A stretch of 64,000 nt of DNA from Bradyrhizobium viridifuturi. GTDB lineage: Bacteria; Pseudomonadota; Alphaproteobacteria; Rhizobiales; Xanthobacteraceae. Under the pieces are notes generated by a model. That model saw only the letters and a program-made list of their open reading frames with translations. It searched no databases and was not told the origin of the DNA. The position numbers and the translations under genes were made by a program. Where the stretch lies: the NCBI RefSeq assembly GCF_001238275.1, contig NZ_LGTB01000043.1, positions 32,779 through 96,778 of the forward strand, in the 5' to 3' direction. This document shows, piece by piece, positions 1 through 8,323 of this stretch; position 1 is the first letter of the stretch; each line of letters opens with the position of its first letter.

Positions 1-1
1 T

Positions 2-100
2 CTCACCAGCCGCCGCCCGCTCAAGATCGGCGAGATCGTCACCGCCAAGATCGAGCGTTCCGACGAATACGACCTGCACGGCAGCGTCGCGGGATTCTAG
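2..100 (+). CDS. rimO: RimO C-terminal end (partial)
   Basis: The window opens inside a gene. The frame from base 2 encodes 32 residues ending at TAG. They read as the end of a TRAM domain: RRPLKIGEIVTAKIERSD followed by EYDLHG, the pattern that closes RimO, the radical-SAM methylthiotransferase that modifies an aspartate of ribosomal protein S12. Only this tail is visible, so the Fe-S domains cannot be checked. MiaB-type paralogues also end in a TRAM domain, but the YDLHG ending is more typical of RimO. Confidence 0.75.
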   Translation, partial: LTSRRPLKIGEIVTAKIERSDEYDLHGSVAGF

Positions 101-130
101 CTCCGGTCTGTATTTCAAGGCGTTCCGCGG

Positions 131-1492
131 ATGCAGAACGGCGTCCGCTCTTGTGAACCCGGCCGCGGTCTGGGCTCACAAAGCTATGGCGGCCATCGGG
201 TCGCATGGAGCCTGGTCTTGCGGCAATCACGGAAGCGACTGCTGGTGCGCGGCCGGTTGGCCGTGGCCGTCCTCATCCAACTCGTGCCGGCGCTCGCCGC
301 CACGGCTGCGCTCGCCGCGCCGCAGCCGTCCTCCGAAGCCACGGCCCAGACCTGGTGCTTCGGCAAGCAGGACCCCGCGCAACGCATCGGCGGCTGCAGC
401 TTTCTCCTTGCCTTACGAAAACTGCGCGACAAGCAACGCGCCGGCGTCTTCCTCAATCGTGGCGGCGCCTATCTCGAAAGCAACGATCTCGATCGCGCGA
501 TCGCCGACTTCACGGAAGTGATCAAATACGAGCCGATGCGTGGCAAGGGACTGGCCAATCGCGGCGAGGCCTATCGCCGCAAGGGCGATATCGTTGCGGC
601 CATCGCCGATCTCGATCAGGCCATTGCGCTTGATCCTCGGGATGAGATCGCTCGGTACAACCGCGGTATCGCCCACAGCGACCGTGGTGAACCGCGTCTC
701 GCCATCGCGGATTACAATGAGGCCATCCGCCTCAGCCCTGGAGATGCCTGGTACTACAACAATCGCGGCAACTCCTACATCGACGCCAAGGAGCCGGATC
801 GTGCAATGGCCGACTATGATCACGCCATCCGTCTCGATCCAAAGTTCGCGCTCGCCTATTACAATCGCGGCAATGCCTGGCGCGGCCGCAACGATCTTGA
901 ACGCGCGCTGGCCGACTACGATACGTCGCTGCGGCTGGATCCTCGCTACGCGGCGGCCTACGGCAACCGCGCCCGGGTGTTTCGCGATCGCGGCGATGTC
1001 GATCGGGCGCTGGCCGATTTCGATCAATCGCTGCGGCTCGATGCGGCCGACTACCGCGACTACTACGCGCGCGGCAACCTCTATCTTGAACGGCAGGACT
1101 ACACCCGGGCATTCGACGACTTCAGCAACGCGGTCAAGTTCAATACGAAATACGCGGCGGCGCTCAATGCGCGTTGCCTGACGCGGGTGATCATGGGCGA
1201 AGCTCAGCAGGCACTGGCGGATTGCGAGCAGTCGCTGCAATGGAACCCGGACGATCCCTACACGCTCGACAGCCGTGGCATCTGTCGCCTCAAGCTCGGC
1301 GAGCCTGACGCTGCGATTGCGGATTTTGACGCTGCCCTGAAGATCAACCCGAAGCTTGCAAGTTCGCTCTATGGCCGCGGCGTCGCGCGACGGAAGAAGG
1401 GCGACAGCGACGCGGCGCAAGCCGACATCGTTGCCGCCCAGGCGATTCAGTCCGACATCACAAAGGAATTCGCGCGCTACGGCATCGAATGA
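131..1492 (+). CDS. Exported TPR-repeat protein
   Basis: A 453-residue protein. A hydrophobic export-type segment (about residues 40-63, ending in ALAA) is followed by about ten consecutive tetratricopeptide repeats from residue ~100 to the end. The repeats carry the usual pattern, for example YYNRGNAWRGRNDLERALAD. TPR arrays are protein-interaction scaffolds and no catalytic domain is visible. The long segment before the hydrophobic region suggests the true start may be downstream, at an alternative codon near residue 25. The gene follows rimO by 30 bp. Its 3' end overlaps the convergent DUF4242 gene by 16 bp. Confidence 0.8.
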   Translation: MQNGVRSCEPGRGLGSQSYGGHRVAWSLVLRQSRKRLLVRGRLAVAVLIQLVPALAATAALAAPQPSSEATAQTWCFGKQDPAQRIGGCSFLLALRKLRDKQRAGVFLNRGGAYLESNDLDRAIADFTEVIKYEPMRGKGLANRGEAYRRKGDIVAAIADLDQAIALDPRDEIARYNRGIAHSDRGEPRLAIADYNEAIRLSPGDAWYYNNRGNSYIDAKEPDRAMADYDHAIRLDPKFALAYYNRGNAWRGRNDLERALADYDTSLRLDPRYAAAYGNRARVFRDRGDVDRALADFDQSLRLDAADYRDYYARGNLYLERQDYTRAFDDFSNAVKFNTKYAAALNARCLTRVIMGEAQQALADCEQSLQWNPDDPYTLDSRGICRLKLGEPDAAIADFDAALKINPKLASSLYGRGVARRKKGDSDAAQADIVAAQAIQSDITKEFARYGIE

Positions 1493-1788
1493 CGCGCGCC
1501 CGGCGTGGGGGCTGCGAGTGCCGGATCGAGCGTCCGCAGCACGCGATGAATACGGACCGAGCTGCCGATGCCTGCATTGCGCACATAGGCATCGACGACC
1601 TCTTCGCTCTCGACCACGACGAGGCCGAACAGCTTGCGATCGTCGGTCGCGTAGGTGCACAGCCAGTGCATCTTGCCCTGCGTCGCAACGATGGCGTCCA
1701 GCGCAATCCGCGCATGACGCGCCGCTTGCGCGTCATCAGTCACATCGAAATTGGCCGGAAGATCTCGTTCGATCAGCAGCTTGATCAC
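1477..1788 (-). CDS. DUF4242 (nickel-binding-like) protein
   Basis: A 103-residue protein resembling the DUF4242 / SCO4226-like family of small ferredoxin-fold proteins. It has the IERDLP start, a central WLCTYATDDRKLFGLVVVES strand-turn-strand and an RIHRVLRTLDP ending. Some family members bind nickel, but the function here is not established. It has no signal peptide and is probably cytoplasmic. It is convergent with the TPR gene, overlapping its last 16 bp, and divergent from the Arg-rich leader region. Confidence 0.7.
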   Translation of the reverse strand: MIKLLIERDLPANFDVTDDAQAARHARIALDAIVATQGKMHWLCTYATDDRKLFGLVVVESEEVVDAYVRNAGIGSSVRIHRVLRTLDPALAAPTPGARHSMP

Positions 1789-1863
1789 AGCGCCACCTCC
1801 AGGATTGCCTCGTCGCAGCCTAACACGCTCCGCGAGCCGATTGCGTGCGATATCACCTCCCGC

Positions 1864-1893
1864 TTGACACCGCCGCCCTTTCGGCTGTATGGC
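1864..1893 (+). promoter_or_regulatory. Promoter of the Arg-rich leader
   Basis: A consensus TTGACA lies at 1864-1869. A TATGGC or overlapping TGTATG -10 element lies 17-18 bp downstream (1887-1893). Transcription would start at about 1899-1902, on or just before the ATG at 1902, giving a leaderless or nearly leaderless mRNA. The -10 match is modest (3 of 6) and the -35 is perfect. Confidence 0.55.
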
Positions 1894-1901
1894 CCTCCGC
1901 C

Positions 1902-1991
1902 ATGAAGCTGAACCGGACCCACCGCCGCGCCATCAACCGTCGTCGCACCCGCGACGATGCTGGGCTGCGCCGTGTCCGACGCCATCGCTGA
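1902..1991 (+). CDS. Arg-rich leader peptide (putative)
   Basis: A 29-codon reading frame with 12 Arg codons, including a run CGT CGT CGC ACC CGC at 1938-1952, ending in TGA. There is no room for a ribosome-binding site between the predicted start of transcription and the ATG. The Arg run lies inside a hairpin (1938-1946 with 1951-1959). A strong terminator follows 27 bp after the stop codon, and the next gene encodes an ArgD-like aminotransferase. This is the layout of an amino-acid attenuator, in which stalling on Arg codons would spare the downstream transcript. High GC alone favours Arg codons, so the peptide could be a chance frame. The combination of promoter, terminator and neighbour is what supports it. 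Confidence 0.55.
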   Translation: MKLNRTHRRAINRRRTRDDAGLRRVRRHR

Positions 1992-2018
1992 TTAGCTGAT
2001 ATCAGCCAGGGTTTTCGA

Positions 2019-2054
2019 GAAGGCCGCGCCCCAAAGCGCGGCCTTCTTGCTTTT
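2019..2054 (+). terminator. Rho-independent terminator (attenuator)
   Basis: A perfect 11-bp stem (2019-2029 with 2036-2046) has a 6-nt loop and is followed by TTGCTTTT. It sits between the Arg-rich frame and the argD-like gene, with no full-size plus-strand gene in between. A competing pairing of 1962-1969 with 2025-2031 (7 bp, one bulge) would occupy part of the 5' arm. Confidence 0.8.
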
Positions 2055-2098
2055 CGGCCCGCCCTTTTTCCCAACGACTGCCCCTAGAGGAGATCGAT

Positions 2099-3295
2099 AT
2101 GACCAACGCTAGCCCTCCGTTCGACGCGCTGATGGACATCACCGCCCGCCCGGAGGTCGTGTTCGTGCGCGGTGCCGGCTCGTACCTCTGGGACGCCAAC
2201 CGCAACCGCTATCTCGATTTCGTGCAGGGCTGGGCCGTGAATCCGCTCGGCCATTCGCCGGTCATCGTGGCCGACGCACTGGCCGCGCAGGCCCGGCGGC
2301 TGCTGACGCCGAGCCCGGCCTTCTACAACGAGCAGAGCCTGAAACTGGCGAAGCTGTTGGTCGACAGCAGCTGCTTCGATCAGGTGTTCTTCGCCAATTC
2401 CGGCGCGGAAGCCAACGAAGGCGCGATCAAGCTCGCGCGGAAGTTCGGCGCCAAGTACAAGAACGGAGCGCACGAGATCATCACCTTCGAAGGCGGCTTC
2501 CACGGCCGGACGCTCGCGACCATGTCGGCCTCGGGCAAGAAGGCATTCGAGCCGCTGTTCGAGCCGAAGGTGTCGGGCTTCCGGAAAGCGCGGCTGAACG
2601 ACATCGACTCGGTGCGGAAGTTGATCTCCCCGTCGACGGTCGCGGTCATGCTCGAGCCGATCCAGGGTGAAGCCGGCGTGTGGCCTGCCACGGATGAATT
2701 CCTGCGGGAGTTGCGCGCGCTGACCCAGCAGCGCGGCCTGCTCTTGATCGTCGACGAGATCCAGACCGGCATGGGCCGGACCGGAAAATTGTTCGGCTAT
2801 GAGCACGCCGCGATCGAGCCCGACATCATGACGCTCGGCAAGGGCATCGGCGGCGGCGTGCCGCTCGCAGCGCTGCTCGCGACCGAGCATGCCTCGTGCT
2901 TCGATCACGGCGATCAGGGCGGCACCTTCAACGGCAATCCGCTGATGTGCGCCGCGGGGATTGTCGTGCTCGATCAGATCGGCAAGCCCGATTTCCTGAA
3001 ATCGGTCACCGACACCGGGCTGCTGCTCGAGCGCGAATTGCAGCGGCTGTCGGCGCGGCATGGGCTCGGTGAGATCAGGGGCCGCGGCCTCCTGCTCGCG
3101 CTCGACCTCAAGATGCCGATCGGCGCGGCCGTGGTCGCCGAGGCGTTCGCGGCCGGCGTGCTGGTCAACTCGCCGCAGCCGGAGACGCTACGCTTCATGC
3201 CGGCGCTCAATGTGACGCGGGAGGAGATTTCCGCTGTCATTGACTGCCTTGATACCGTGCTGACCAAGATCGGCGCGGCAAGACGGGTGGCGTAA
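2099..3295 (+). CDS. argD: ArgD-like class III aminotransferase
   Basis: A 398-residue PLP-dependent aminotransferase of the acetylornithine/ornithine/GABA group. Visible landmarks are NSGAEANEGAIK (cofactor phosphate region), FHGRTLATMSASG, EPIQGEAGV, VDEIQTGMGRTG (Asp for the PLP ring) and the lysine in MTLGKGIGGGVPLAA. Length matches ArgD (about 400). ArgD converts N-acetylglutamate semialdehyde to N-acetylornithine in arginine synthesis. The exact substrate cannot be fixed by reading, and bradyrhizobia often carry another argD next to argF. ATG 2099 is supported by AGAGGAGA at 2085-2092. The Arg-rich leader and terminator directly upstream support an arginine link. Confidence 0.8.
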   Translation: MTNASPPFDALMDITARPEVVFVRGAGSYLWDANRNRYLDFVQGWAVNPLGHSPVIVADALAAQARRLLTPSPAFYNEQSLKLAKLLVDSSCFDQVFFANSGAEANEGAIKLARKFGAKYKNGAHEIITFEGGFHGRTLATMSASGKKAFEPLFEPKVSGFRKARLNDIDSVRKLISPSTVAVMLEPIQGEAGVWPATDEFLRELRALTQQRGLLLIVDEIQTGMGRTGKLFGYEHAAIEPDIMTLGKGIGGGVPLAALLATEHASCFDHGDQGGTFNGNPLMCAAGIVVLDQIGKPDFLKSVTDTGLLLERELQRLSARHGLGEIRGRGLLLALDLKMPIGAAVVAEAFAAGVLVNSPQPETLRFMPALNVTREEISAVIDCLDTVLTKIGAARRVA

Positions 3296-3300
3296 GGCGA

Positions 3301-3412
3301 GACCTCGTCGTTCCGGGGCATCGCAACAGCGATGAACCCGGAACCTCGAGATTCCCCGGTGCGCAATTGCGCACCTGAGGTTCGATGCTGACGCATCGCC
3401 CCGAAATGGCGA
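3301..3412. repeat. Bradyrhizobium-type palindromic repeat
   Basis: About 110 bp between converging genes, made of nested inverted repeats: GTTCCGGGGC near 3310 is mirrored by GCCCCGAAAT near 3405, and GTGCGCAATTGCGCAC is an internal palindrome. A 27-nt core at 3351-3377 recurs at 30048-30074 with two mismatches. This is consistent with a dispersed extragenic palindromic element. Confidence 0.7.
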
Positions 3413-3417
3413 TCTGC

Positions 3418-4392
3418 CTAAGGCCGCAAGATCGCCGCGCCGGTGGTCGCCCGGCTCTCCAGGTCGATATGCGCCTTGGCCGCATCCTTCAGCGCATAGG
3501 CGTGGTTGATCGGCACGTGCAGCTTGCCGTTGATCACGGCGGCGAACAGCGTGTCGGCGCCTTCGAGCAGCTCCTTGCGGGTGCCGACATAGTCGTTGAG
3601 CTTGGGCCGCGTCGCGAACAGCGAGCCGTGGTTGTTGAGCTCGGCGAGCGGGAACGGCGGCACCGGACCCGAGGCGTTGCCGAACGAGACGAACAGGCCG
3701 CGCGGCCTGAGGCACGACAGCGATCCCGGGAAGGTGGTCTTGCCGACGCCGTCATAGACCACGTCGCAGAGCTCGCCGCGGCTGATCTGCTTGACGCGTT
3801 CGACGAAGTTCTCCTCGTTGTAGAGGATGACGTGGTCGCAACCATTGGCGAGCGCGAGATCGGCCTTCGCCTTCGAGCCCACGGTGCCGATGACATGCGC
3901 GCCGAGCGCGCGCGCCCATTGGCAGGCGAGCAGTCCGATGCCGCCGGCCGCGGCGTGGATCAGCACGCGATGGCCCTGCTCGACCTTGAAGGTCTTGTGC
4001 AAGAGGTACCAGACCGTGAGCCCCTTGAGCATCAGCACAGCGCCCTGCTCGTAGGTGATGTGGTCGGGCAGTTTGACCAGTTTGTCCGCCGGGATGACGC
4101 GCTCGGAGGCGTAACCGCCGAGGTTGTAGTAGTAGGCGACGCGATCGCCGGGGTGGAAATTGGTCACCCCCGGACCGACCGCCAAAACCTCGCCCGCGGC
4201 CTCGTTGCCGGCGATGAACGGCAGGCCGGGCGCCTTGTAGAGGCCGGTGCGGAAATAGACGTCGATGAAGTTCAGCCCGACCGCATGCTGGCGGATCCGG
4301 ACCTCGCCGTTCCCCGGCGCGCCGACCTCGACATCCTCATAGGTCAGGACCTCCGGGCCCCCCACCTTGTGCACGCGCACAGCCTTGGTCAT
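3418..4392 (-). CDS. NADPH:quinone oxidoreductase (MDR family)
   Basis: A 324-residue zeta-crystallin/QOR-type medium-chain reductase. It has an N-terminal GroES-like fold (GLNFIDVYFRTGLYK, the QOR signature region) and a Rossmann domain with the nucleotide loop AAAGGIGLLACQWARALGA at residues ~145-163. No catalytic zinc ligands are seen, as expected for this subgroup. It would use NADPH to reduce quinones or related enones in the cytoplasm. It lies 81 bp downstream of terC on the same strand and may be cotranscribed with pcs-terC. The closest named relative is qorA. Confidence 0.85.
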   Translation of the reverse strand: MTKAVRVHKVGGPEVLTYEDVEVGAPGNGEVRIRQHAVGLNFIDVYFRTGLYKAPGLPFIAGNEAAGEVLAVGPGVTNFHPGDRVAYYYNLGGYASERVIPADKLVKLPDHITYEQGAVLMLKGLTVWYLLHKTFKVEQGHRVLIHAAAGGIGLLACQWARALGAHVIGTVGSKAKADLALANGCDHVILYNEENFVERVKQISRGELCDVVYDGVGKTTFPGSLSCLRPRGLFVSFGNASGPVPPFPLAELNNHGSLFATRPKLNDYVGTRKELLEGADTLFAAVINGKLHVPINHAYALKDAAKAHIDLESRATTGAAILRP

Positions 4393-4473
4393 GTCGTCGC
4401 TCCCCTCAAATACTGACTTGCCCGAGCGAATGCCATCGGCGCCGCCTTGTCAACCAAGCGGCCCGGAACCGGG

Positions 4474-5199
4474 CTAGCCTGCCACCTTCTTGCGGTTGCG
4501 CTTGGCCATGACGTTGAACGCCTCGACCGCGGCCGAGAACGCGATCGCGAAATAGATGTAGCCGCGCGGGATGTGGAATTGGAATCCGTCGGCCACCAGC
4601 GCGACGCCGATCAGGACCAGGAACGCCAGTGCCAGCATCTTGGTGGTCGGGTGCTCTGCGACGAACCGCGCCACCGGTCCCGACGAGATGTACATGATGA
4701 TGCACGCGATCACGACAGCCGCGATCATGATCTCGATGTCCTGCGCCATGCCGATCGCGGTGATGATCGAATCCAGCGAGAACACCAGGTCAATGATGAT
4801 GATCTGCACGATCACCCAGAAGAACGCGTTGGGGCTCGGCTTGTCGTTTTCCTCGACGTCACGCGCCTCGACCTCGGCGTGGATCTCGTGGGTCGCTTTC
4901 GCGATCAGGAACAGGCCGCCGCCGATCAGGATGATATCGCGCCACGACAGCGCGACACTCGAGATGGTGATCACAGGCTGCGTCAGCCCGATCAGCCAGA
5001 CCAGGACGCTGAGCAGGATGATGCGGAACACCAGCGCCAGCAGCAAGCCGATCTGCCGCGCGCGGTTGGCCTGCGGTTGCGGAATCCGCGAAACCAGCAC
5101 CGACAGGAAGATGACGTTGTCGATGCCGAGCACGATCTCGAGCGCGGTCAGGGTCAACAGCGCCGCCCAGGCTTCCGGGCTGGTAATCAATTGCATCAT
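4474..5199 (-). CDS. TerC-family integral membrane protein
   Basis: A 241-residue protein with about seven hydrophobic helices and the TerC/Alx hallmarks: EIVLGIDNVIFLSVL near residue 21 and its inverted echo DLVFSLDSIITAIGM near residue 136, each with the paired acidic residues thought to bind metal. TerC/Alx proteins export manganese or other divalent metals, in several species to supply exported enzymes. The substrate here is inferred. Its ATG overlaps the pcs stop codon (ATGA), implying translational coupling. Confidence 0.85.
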   Translation of the reverse strand: MMQLITSPEAWAALLTLTALEIVLGIDNVIFLSVLVSRIPQPQANRARQIGLLLALVFRIILLSVLVWLIGLTQPVITISSVALSWRDIILIGGGLFLIAKATHEIHAEVEARDVEENDKPSPNAFFWVIVQIIIIDLVFSLDSIITAIGMAQDIEIMIAAVVIACIIMYISSGPVARFVAEHPTTKMLALAFLVLIGVALVADGFQFHIPRGYIYFAIAFSAAVEAFNVMAKRNRKKVAG

Positions 5200-5924
5200 G
5201 CTCTGAAGGCTTTCATCCGGCGGATCACGGTATCACTGCCGACGATGTAGACGGCGATGGCGCAGAGACCGAAGGTGATCGAGGGACCGACCACGAAATC
5301 GTTGGCGAGGGTGTAGGCGCCGAGCAGCGCCCAGGCGGCGAGCAGCCACAGCGTCAGCCAGCGCAGCCGCACCACCCGGAACGGGTGCAGCACGTGGAAC
5401 GGCGCAAAGGTCAGCGCGATCAGCAGCGCGACCACGACCGTCGACAGCACCGGCGGCAGATGCAGCAGGAACAGGTAGAACGCCGCCGCATTCCACAGCG
5501 CCGGGAAGCCGCGGAAATGGTTATCGTCGGCCTTCATGCGGCGGTCGGCGAAATAAAGCGCGCTGGAGACCACGATGCCGATGCCGAGGATCGGCGCCGC
5601 CAGCGGCAGCAGCATGCCGCTCGCGGTGATCGCATAGGCCGGCACGAACACGTAGGTGACGAAATCAACCACCAGGTCGAGCACCTCGCCCGACCAGTTC
5701 GGCTGCAGCCGCACCACGTCGAGCCGGCGCGCCAGCGGGCCGTCGATCCCGTCGATGATCAGCGCGAGCCCGAGCCAGGCGAACATGTTGGCCCAGTGCT
5801 CGCGCACGGCCTCCAGCATCGCCAGCAGCGCGACCCCGGCGCCGAGCGCCGTGAAAATATGAACGGAGAATGCGGCGGTCCGCATCCGTTCTGGCAGCGC
5901 ATCAGGCTGGCTCGAGGGCTCCAT
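5196..5924 (-). CDS. pcs: Phosphatidylcholine synthase
   Basis: A CDP-alcohol phosphatidyltransferase that condenses choline with CDP-diacylglycerol to make phosphatidylcholine in the inner membrane, the Pcs route of rhizobia. The signature is split as DGIDGPLARR, then SGEVLDLVVDFVTY, giving the DGxxAR...GxxxDxxxD acidic cluster. Six to eight hydrophobic helices follow. I chose the ATG at 5924 (MEPSSQPD), which leaves a short N-terminus like other Pcs proteins. An ATG at 5960 would add 12 residues. The open frame continues upstream past 6500, but that part is opposite the UbiH-type gene and is not coding. The gene overlaps terC by 4 bp and is divergent from the monooxygenase. Confidence 0.85.
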   Translation of the reverse strand: MEPSSQPDALPERMRTAAFSVHIFTALGAGVALLAMLEAVREHWANMFAWLGLALIIDGIDGPLARRLDVVRLQPNWSGEVLDLVVDFVTYVFVPAYAITASGMLLPLAAPILGIGIVVSSALYFADRRMKADDNHFRGFPALWNAAAFYLFLLHLPPVLSTVVVALLIALTFAPFHVLHPFRVVRLRWLTLWLLAAWALLGAYTLANDFVVGPSITFGLCAIAVYIVGSDTVIRRMKAFRA

Positions 5925-6056
5925 CGGCCGAGTGCTATCAGGAATCGGCCCACTTTGCATATGTAGTCTTGCGGCGTTCGGCCGCGCAAATCGTTGGAAA
6001 CTTTCAGTGGTTACCGATGGCTTGAAAATTGGCCCAAGCATGTCAAATGTCCTGAT

Positions 6057-7241
6057 ATGACCGACAGCTCGCTGGATTATGACGTTATCGTAATAGGCGG
6101 TGGTCCGGCCGGATTGACGGCTGCGATCGCCCTTGCCGACGCCGGCGCGCGGAGCGCGCTGTTGGCGCGGCGCACGCCCTATGCCGACAACCGCACCACC
6201 GCGCTGCTTGGCGCCTCGACCGACATCCTGGAGCGGCTCGACGTCTGGCGACGCTGCAGCGACAAGGCGGCCGCGCTCAAGACCATGCGCCTCGTCGACG
6301 ACACCGGCCGCCTGATCCGCGCACCGGAAGTGCGATTCAATTCCGACGAGATCGGCCGCGAGCAGTTCGGCTTCAACATCGACAATCGCGCGCTGGTCGC
6401 AGCGCTCGAGGACCGCGCCGGCGAGGTCGCCGCGCTGACGCGGTTCGACGACGAGGCCGCCTCGGTGCAGCCGGATGATGCGGGGGTCACCGTGGTGACG
6501 CGGCAAGGCCAATCGCTGCGGGCACGGCTCGTGGTCGGTGCCGACGGGCGCAATTCATTGTCCCGCGAGGCTGCCGGCATCGAAGTGACGAGCCGCGCGC
6601 TCGGGCAGTCCGCCCTCACCTTCAACATCAGCCACAGCCGCCCGCACCGGAACATCTCGACCGAGTTTCACACCGAGCATGGCCCCTGCGTGTTCGTGCC
6701 GCTCAGCGGCAACCGCAGCAGCGTGGTCTGGGTTTCGACACCCAAGGAGGCCGAACGGCTGACGGCGCTCAGCGACGACGAATTGTCTGAAGCGGCCGAG
6801 CGGCAATCGCATTCGATTCTCGGCCGCGTCGAGGTCCAGGGCGGCCGCCACGTGTTTCCGCTCGCGATCGAACGGCCCCGGCAGTTCGCCAGGGACCGGA
6901 TCGCGCTAGTCGGGGAATCCGCCCATGTGCTGCCGCCGATCGGCGCGCAGGGCCTCAACATGGGGCTGCGCGATGCCGCCGATATCGCCGAGATCACGGG
7001 CCAGGCGATCGGCCGCGGCGAGGATCCCGGCGCGCCAAACGTGCTGGCGCGCTATCAGGCCGCGCGGCGCCCCGATGTGGCCAGCCGGACCTGGGCGATC
7101 GACATCGCCAACCGCTCGCTGCTGAGCGATTTCCTCGGCGTGCAGACCGCGCGCGCCGCTGGCCTGCATGTGCTCGGCGCGTTCGGCCCGCTGCGGCGGC
7201 TGGCGATGCGCGAGGGCCTCGCGCCGTCATGGCGGCGGTAG
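6057..7241 (+). CDS. UbiH/UbiF-type FAD monooxygenase
   Basis: A 394-residue class A flavin monooxygenase. The dinucleotide loop GGGPAGLTAAIALADAG starts near residue 15, the DG motif is VVGADGRNSLSR, and the second FAD motif is ALVGESAHVLPPIGAQGLNMG. That last motif has GES where the family usually has GDA, so a conserved Asp is replaced by Glu. The family hydroxylates the ubiquinone ring; which position is modified cannot be told. The ATG at 6057 puts the FAD loop where it belongs; an upstream ATG at 5994 adds unrelated residues. Divergent from pcs. Confidence 0.85.
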   Translation: MTDSSLDYDVIVIGGGPAGLTAAIALADAGARSALLARRTPYADNRTTALLGASTDILERLDVWRRCSDKAAALKTMRLVDDTGRLIRAPEVRFNSDEIGREQFGFNIDNRALVAALEDRAGEVAALTRFDDEAASVQPDDAGVTVVTRQGQSLRARLVVGADGRNSLSREAAGIEVTSRALGQSALTFNISHSRPHRNISTEFHTEHGPCVFVPLSGNRSSVVWVSTPKEAERLTALSDDELSEAAERQSHSILGRVEVQGGRHVFPLAIERPRQFARDRIALVGESAHVLPPIGAQGLNMGLRDAADIAEITGQAIGRGEDPGAPNVLARYQAARRPDVASRTWAIDIANRSLLSDFLGVQTARAAGLHVLGAFGPLRRLAMREGLAPSWRR

Positions 7242-7248
7242 TGTTCGC

Positions 7249-8202
7249 TTAGGGAAACACCAGCCGTCCGCTCTGGATGAACCACATCACGCTGGTCAGC
7301 GTGACCACCGAGGCGAAGGTGCCGATCAGCACCGCGACCGATGCCGGCTCGATCCAGGTGTCGTTCTGCCGCGCGATCACGAACACGTTGAGCGCCGGTG
7401 GCAGCGAGGCCATCAGCACCGCGGTCGCCGCCCAGGGCTGGGCGAACGGACCGAACAGCAGCATCAGTCCGAATGCCAGCAGCGGATGGATCAGCAGCTT
7501 GATCGCAACCACGCCCGGCACCTCCCACGGCACCCGCTCGAACGGCCGCAGCGCCACGGTGACGCCGAGCGCGAACAGCGCCATGGGCGCCGCGGCGTTC
7601 TGCAGGAACTGGATGGTACGGTCGAGCGCCGTCGGAATCGGAACGTGAAACGCGGCGACCAGCGCGCCGAACACCGCCGACATGATCAGCGGGTTCTGCA
7701 CGATCTGCTTGAGCACCACGCCGAATGCGTGCAGCAGCGAGGGATGGTCGCGGTCGGTGAGTTCGATCAGCAGCGGCACGATCGAGAACAGGAAGATGCT
7801 GTCGCAGCAGAAGATCAGCGCGGTCGGCGCCGCCGCCTTGGCGCCGAGCACGGCAAGCGCCAGGCCCGGACCCATATAGCCGATATTGCCGTAGGCGCCC
7901 GACAGCCCCGCAAGCGTCGCCTCGCGCAGCGACAGGCGGCCCATCAGCTTGCCTGCGAGCATCGCCAGGAAGAACGCGATCACGGTTCCGAGCGTGGTGG
8001 CGATCAGGAATGGCGGGTTGTTCAGCTCCGCGAACGGGGTCTTGGACATGATCCCGAACAGCAGCGCTGGCAACGAAACGTAAAGCAGGAAGAAATTCAT
8101 CCAGGCGAGCCCGCTCTCGGGCAAACCCTTGGCTTTTCCGCATGCGTAGCCGATGAAGATCAAGCCGAAATACGGCAACGCCAGATTGAGGATATCGATC
8201 AT
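7249..8202 (-). CDS. AEC-family transporter
   Basis: A 317-residue integral membrane protein with about ten helices arranged as two inverted halves, typical of the auxin efflux carrier family. Typical segments are YFGLIFIGYACGK at the N-terminus, LAGLSGAYGNIGYMGPGLA (residues ~95-115, polar broken-helix region) and IARQNDTWIEPASVAVLIGT near the C-terminus. Bacterial members move organic acids or amino-acid-like anions, and the substrate here is unknown. It is convergent with the monooxygenase (7-bp gap) and divergent from hspQ. Confidence 0.85.
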   Translation of the reverse strand: MIDILNLALPYFGLIFIGYACGKAKGLPESGLAWMNFFLLYVSLPALLFGIMSKTPFAELNNPPFLIATTLGTVIAFFLAMLAGKLMGRLSLREATLAGLSGAYGNIGYMGPGLALAVLGAKAAAPTALIFCCDSIFLFSIVPLLIELTDRDHPSLLHAFGVVLKQIVQNPLIMSAVFGALVAAFHVPIPTALDRTIQFLQNAAAPMALFALGVTVALRPFERVPWEVPGVVAIKLLIHPLLAFGLMLLFGPFAQPWAATAVLMASLPPALNVFVIARQNDTWIEPASVAVLIGTFASVVTLTSVMWFIQSGRLVFP

Positions 8203-8323
8203 TCTGAAAGTAGTTTCTCGGCCGGTTTTCGGGTCGTTTTTGCAGGTCTGGAATCGGTAAACCGTGGGTTAATTCGAAGCTTAGCCCCTAGCATCGGCCA
8301 CAATGTTGGTCTATCGACGAACC

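Noticed and set aside
413..1660. Long minus-strand open frame opposite the TPR gene
   Set aside because: Codon mirror of a GC-rich repeat gene; no family resemblance.
1902..2054. The region between promoter and terminator as a stand-alone ~150-nt small RNA such as 6S RNA
   Set aside because: No long central-bulge hairpin like 6S, and the Arg-rich frame plus argD-like neighbour fit an attenuator better. Not fully excluded.
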